The position numbers were made by a program, and so were the translations under genes. A stretch of 64,000 bases of DNA from Chryseobacterium sp. JAH (GTDB lineage: Bacteria; Bacteroidota; Bacteroidia; Flavobacteriales; Weeksellaceae). The first letter of the stretch is position 1, and each line of letters begins with the position of its first letter. Below, piece by piece: positions 61,071-64,000 of this stretch. A model generated the notes under the pieces. The model did no database searches, was not told the origin of the DNA, and saw only the letters and a list, made by a program, of their open reading frames with translations. Where the stretch lies: positions 620,001 through 684,000 of the forward strand of contig NZ_LMAH01000002.1 in assembly GCF_001507335.1 (NCBI RefSeq). The letters are read 5' to 3'.

Positions 61071-62786
61071 TTAGTTCGCCTCCTCAGCTCTCATATCTTT
61101 TCCTTTAAATTTCATTGATTGAATATTACCTAAAAGCTCGTTGCTGTAAGATTTTTCAACTTCAAAGAAAGAGAATTTCTCAAGAATTTCGATGTTTCCG
61201 ATCTCAGCTCTCTTACTTCCTTTGCTTGATGTAGCTTTGTTAATGATTTCCAATACATCTAATTTTTTCAACTGGTCTTTTTTACCAAGGTTGAAGAAAA
61301 ATCTGGTCATATTCTCATCTCTGTGTCTTGGCTTACCACCACGATCTCCTCTTCTCTCACCTCTGTCGCTACGATCTCCTCTGTCACGATCTCTTCCTCT
61401 GTCGCGATCTCTTCCACCTCTACTGTCTCTATCTCTTCCACCTCTGTCATCATCTCTGTTGTTGAATTTCTGATCCACCAGATCCTGTTTGTCTTTATAG
61501 TACAAAGCAAGGTCTTTCAACTGGAACTGTAGCAACTGTACAACCAATTCTTCTTTTGTGAAATTACTTAAATCAGGAACAAGACTTTGATCAAATTCAA
61601 AGATGTTTTCGTGCTCTGTCATCAGTTTTTCAAAAACTCCTGTTACCTGAGCCGAAATTACTTCGTCACCTGTAGGAATTTTCTTTTCTATGATGTCAAT
61701 TTTCGTTGTAGATTTGATCTGCTTCAGCTTTCTGCTTTCTTCAGGCTTGATCAAAGACATAGAAATACCGTCTTTTCCAGCTCTACCTGTTCTTCCGCTT
61801 CTGTGTACAAAAACTTCAGGATCATCAGGTAAAGAGAAGTGAATAACGTGCGTCAAAGAGTTTACATCTAAACCTCTTGCAGCAACATCAGTCGCAACCA
61901 AAATATCGATATTTTTCAATCTGAATTTCTTCATTACCGTATCTCTCTGCGCCTGAGAAAGATCACCATGAAGAGCATCAGCTGCATAACCGTTCTGCAT
62001 TAAAAAGTCTGCAACCTCCTGAGTTTCCATTCTTGTTCTACAGAAAATAATAGAATACTGATTAGGGTTTGCATCAATAAGTCTTTTAAGAGCTTCTTTT
62101 TTGTTACGGTAACCTACCACATAAAATTCATGCTTGATGTTCTTTTTAACTTCGTTAATAGAACCCACAGAAATACGGTGAGGAGTTGTAAGGTAACTTT
62201 TAGAAATTCTTTCTACTTCTTTGCTCATCGTCGCCGAGAACAAGAAAGTTTGTTTTGTTTCAGGAGTTTCGCTCAAAATTGTTTCCAATTCGTCTTTGAA
62301 ACCCATAGATAGCATCTCATCTGCTTCATCCAAAACCAACCAGTGGATTTCAGAGAAATCAAGAGCTTTTCTGTTGATCAAGTCGATCACCCTTCCCGGA
62401 GTACCCACAATCACTTGTGGCTTATCTCTCAAAGAACGCATTTGATCCGTAATACTGCTTCCACCATAAACTGCTGTAGTTTTGATGTTTTTCATGTACT
62501 TCGAATAGTTGTTAATGTCTTTTGAAATCTGTAGACATAGTTCTCGTGTCGGGCAAAGCACCAAAAATTGGATTTTGCGACTCGTATCGTCAATCATGTC
62601 CAAAATCGGAAGCGAAAACGCTGCTGTTTTGCCTGTCCCTGTCTGCGCAAGTGCGATTAGATCGCGAATATCTGATTGAATAAAAGGGATAGTCTGTTTT
62701 TGGATTTCTGTCGGGCTTTCGTAACCCAGTTCGCCAATGGCCTTAAGGATATCAGGACTTAAATTGGTCTCCGTAAATAAATTCAT
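61071..62786 (-). CDS. DEAD-box RNA helicase, DeaD/CsdA-like
   Basis: A 571-residue helicase: Q motif SPTEIQKQ, motif [16 protein letters not shown], and HRSGRTGRAG are in order in the first 370 residues. A low-complexity Arg/Asp/Gly segment (about 450-505, repeats of RDRDRG and RGGD) follows, then a C-terminal DbpA-like RNA-binding domain (TRFFFNLGKKDQLKKLDVLE to the end). This tri-partite layout is that of DeaD/CsdA, which acts in ribosome assembly and cold growth. A -7 box lies at 62807-62814. Confidence 0.94.
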   Translation of the reverse strand: MNLFTETNLSPDILKAIGELGYESPTEIQKQTIPFIQSDIRDLIALAQTGTGKTAAFSLPILDMIDDTSRKIQFLVLCPTRELCLQISKDINNYSKYMKNIKTTAVYGGSSITDQMRSLRDKPQVIVGTPGRVIDLINRKALDFSEIHWLVLDEADEMLSMGFKDELETILSETPETKQTFLFSATMSKEVERISKSYLTTPHRISVGSINEVKKNIKHEFYVVGYRNKKEALKRLIDANPNQYSIIFCRTRMETQEVADFLMQNGYAADALHGDLSQAQRDTVMKKFRLKNIDILVATDVAARGLDVNSLTHVIHFSLPDDPEVFVHRSGRTGRAGKDGISMSLIKPEESRKLKQIKSTTKIDIIEKKIPTGDEVISAQVTGVFEKLMTEHENIFEFDQSLVPDLSNFTKEELVVQLLQFQLKDLALYYKDKQDLVDQKFNNRDDDRGGRDRDSRGGRDRDRGRDRDRGDRSDRGERRGDRGGKPRHRDENMTRFFFNLGKKDQLKKLDVLEIINKATSSKGSKRAEIGNIEILEKFSFFEVEKSYSNELLGNIQSMKFKGKDMRAEEAN

Positions 62787-63162
62787 TAATTGATATAAAA
62801 TTTTTGCAAAGATACAACTAATTATTGGATAACGCTTTATCTAATATTAATGATTTGATAATTTTACTTTGGAAAAACCCAAGTATTTTTAAATTTACGC
62901 AAAAAAAGGATAAAAATTTTATTTTAAATTTAAACAAGTCTCAAATACATTCTATTTTATCGATTTATTTGAATTTTTCATTAATATTTATGAATCTTTA
63001 AATAATATAAAATAAATGCATTTCCCACCAATGCACAAATTATAATTGATGTCTGTTTTACAAATCATTCGAGCATTGCTTAGTGCGAAAATTCAAGGTC
63101 TCTACAGCGCAAAAACTAAAGTATGCTAAGATTTTTTTTTAAATTTGAATAAAATAAAAAAC
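62787..63162. other. Intergenic gap with one promoter candidate
   Basis: The 376-bp gap between divergent genes contains the minus-strand -7 box TATCTTTG at 62807-62814 for the helicase gene and otherwise only AT-rich sequence. No small gene or RNA could be supported. Confidence 0.4.
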
Positions 63163-63831
63163 ATGTCTGCCATAATCACTAATAAAACATTTGAATTCCT
63201 CAACAAACTGAAAAAAAACAACAATCGAGAGTGGTTTAATGAAAACAAAAATCTTTATACAGAAGCACAATCGGATGTTTTAAATTTTATCGAAAGTCTT
63301 ATTTCTGAAATAGGAAAATATGATGAGAACCTATTGAAGATGGATGCCAAAAAATCAATGTTTAGAATCTACAGAGACACTCGATTTTCTAAAGATAAAA
63401 TACCTTACAAAACAAATTTCGGAGCCTCACTAGGAATGGGAAAAGGTAATCAAAAAGGTGGATATTACTTTCACCTAGAACCAGGAAAATCATTTATTGC
63501 AGGAGGAATTTATATGCCGGAACCTTCTACTTTAAAAGCAGTACGCAAAGAAATTTCTTTATATGGAGATGATTTTCTTACAATATTAAATGACAAAAAA
63601 TTTAAGAAATTATTCTCTGGACTGAGTGAAGACGACAAGTTGAAAAAAATTCCGCAGGGCTTTGAAAAGGAAGATCCTATGGGAGAATTTTTGAAGTTAA
63701 AAAGCTTTATTGTCGTTTACAATTTAAAAGACGAAGAAATTATCAACAAAAATGCAGCAGCCAATCTTTCAAAAATATTCGAAGTAATGAAACCCCTGAA
63801 TGCTTTTTTAAACAGAGCTCTTGATTCTTAA
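63163..63831 (+). CDS. DUF2461 protein
   Basis: A 222-residue protein from the ATG at 63163 (MSAIITNKTFEFL); a TTG six codons upstream is less likely. It matches DUF2461 closely: LKKNNNREWFNENKNLY, FRIYRDTRFSKDKIPYKTNFGA, GYYFHLEPGKSFIAGGIYMP and the C-terminal FKKLFSGL and PQGFEKEDP blocks. The family is widespread and of unknown function. Soluble, single gene; 150 bp downstream a promoter-like -7 box starts the next unit outside the window. Confidence 0.9.
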   Translation: MSAIITNKTFEFLNKLKKNNNREWFNENKNLYTEAQSDVLNFIESLISEIGKYDENLLKMDAKKSMFRIYRDTRFSKDKIPYKTNFGASLGMGKGNQKGGYYFHLEPGKSFIAGGIYMPEPSTLKAVRKEISLYGDDFLTILNDKKFKKLFSGLSEDDKLKKIPQGFEKEDPMGEFLKLKSFIVVYNLKDEEIINKNAAANLSKIFEVMKPLNAFLNRALDS

Positions 63832-63992
63832 CAGAAAATTGAGACCAGGAAATATCAGAATATGGTACGACAATATTTTTACACAGGAGCTGAAAAATAG
63901 TTTACAATAATCTTTCAAAATAAATACCTGACAAAAACATCGTTGCCCGCTTACTAAAATAAAGCAGCAGATTAAATTGTCTCATTTTTCAG

Positions 63993-64000
63993 TATCTTTG
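63993..64000 (+). promoter_or_regulatory. Candidate -7 box at window edge
   Basis: The last eight bases read TATCTTTG, a full match to TAnnTTTG, probably for a gene starting beyond the window. Confidence 0.4.

Noticed and set aside
61192-61532. Ser/Leu-rich frames antisense to the DeaD-like helicase
   Set aside because: They mirror the RDRDRG repeat codons on the opposite strand.
1-64000. CRISPR array
   Set aside because: No regularly spaced direct repeats with unique spacers were seen; the repeats present are single palindromes.

Overview
The window looks like chromosomal DNA of a Flavobacteriia bacterium close to Chryseobacterium (Weeksellaceae). The signs are low-GC DNA, promoters of the Bacteroidetes sigma type (TTTG, about 20 nt, then TAnnTTTG), a TonB-dependent receptor with a partner surface lipoprotein, mevalonate-pathway HMG-CoA synthase, a YpdA-type bacillithiol reductase, and many short palindromic intergenic repeats of a kind I recall from flavobacterial genomes. 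The species assignment is inference; no rRNA is present. I see no prophage, transposase, CRISPR array or plasmid origin. Most of the window is core genome with a few accessory insertions.

Layout. 0-8.8 kb: partial lipoprotein, YpdA, a secreted Cys-rich protein, a TonB receptor, an MFS transporter whose 5' end abuts a palindromic repeat, GlnS and an alpha/beta hydrolase. 9-14.4 kb: menC-fbp operon facing aspartate kinase and a two-domain acyltransferase resembling OlsF. 14.4-14.8 kb: two tRNA-Phe genes, each with its own promoter and terminator. 14.9-19.4 kb: secreted thioredoxin, outer-membrane-like protein, small membrane protein, then a NamZ-type muramidase and an ABC permease that diverge with only 4 bp between starts. 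19.5-28.7 kb: PLP enzyme, CbpA/CbpM, dicarboxylate symporter, DUF779 plus aldehyde dehydrogenase with a divergent AraC regulator, and HMG-CoA synthase. 29-37.5 kb: serine hydrolase-small protein-M1 aminopeptidase operon, ThyA, SDR, a GreA-like protein with a repeat-built secreted protein, and a GH13 lipoprotein.

37.8-44.3 kb: a pRiA4b-like protein with a very acidic tail, then a PhoB/PhoR-like two-component system divergent from a TonB receptor plus beta-helix lipoprotein, with a perfect 9-bp dyad in the shared intergenic region. 44.5-51.4 kb: purA, an AT-rich orphan gene carrying a HEPN-type RNxxxxH motif, an ABC-F ATPase, and hpt-adk-obg separated by palindromic repeats. 51.5-64 kb: methyltransferase, DUF6438 lipoprotein, DEAD-box helicase with a hairpin-rich leader, a decayed membrane glycosyltransferase-like gene, TatD, DUF4269, GSCFA protein, polyprenyl synthetase, PiT transporter with its DUF47 partner, a second DEAD-box helicase and a DUF2461 protein.

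The best candidates for something undescribed are the HEPN orphan (45929-47029), the TonB receptor/lipoprotein pair under a PhoBR-like system (38552-44264), and two GC-rich, multi-helix intergenic elements (24561-24685 and 37650-37741) that look like structured RNAs. Many start codons were moved from the longest open frame to an internal ATG, GTG or TTG where signal peptide, spacing or repeats argue for it; each case is noted.
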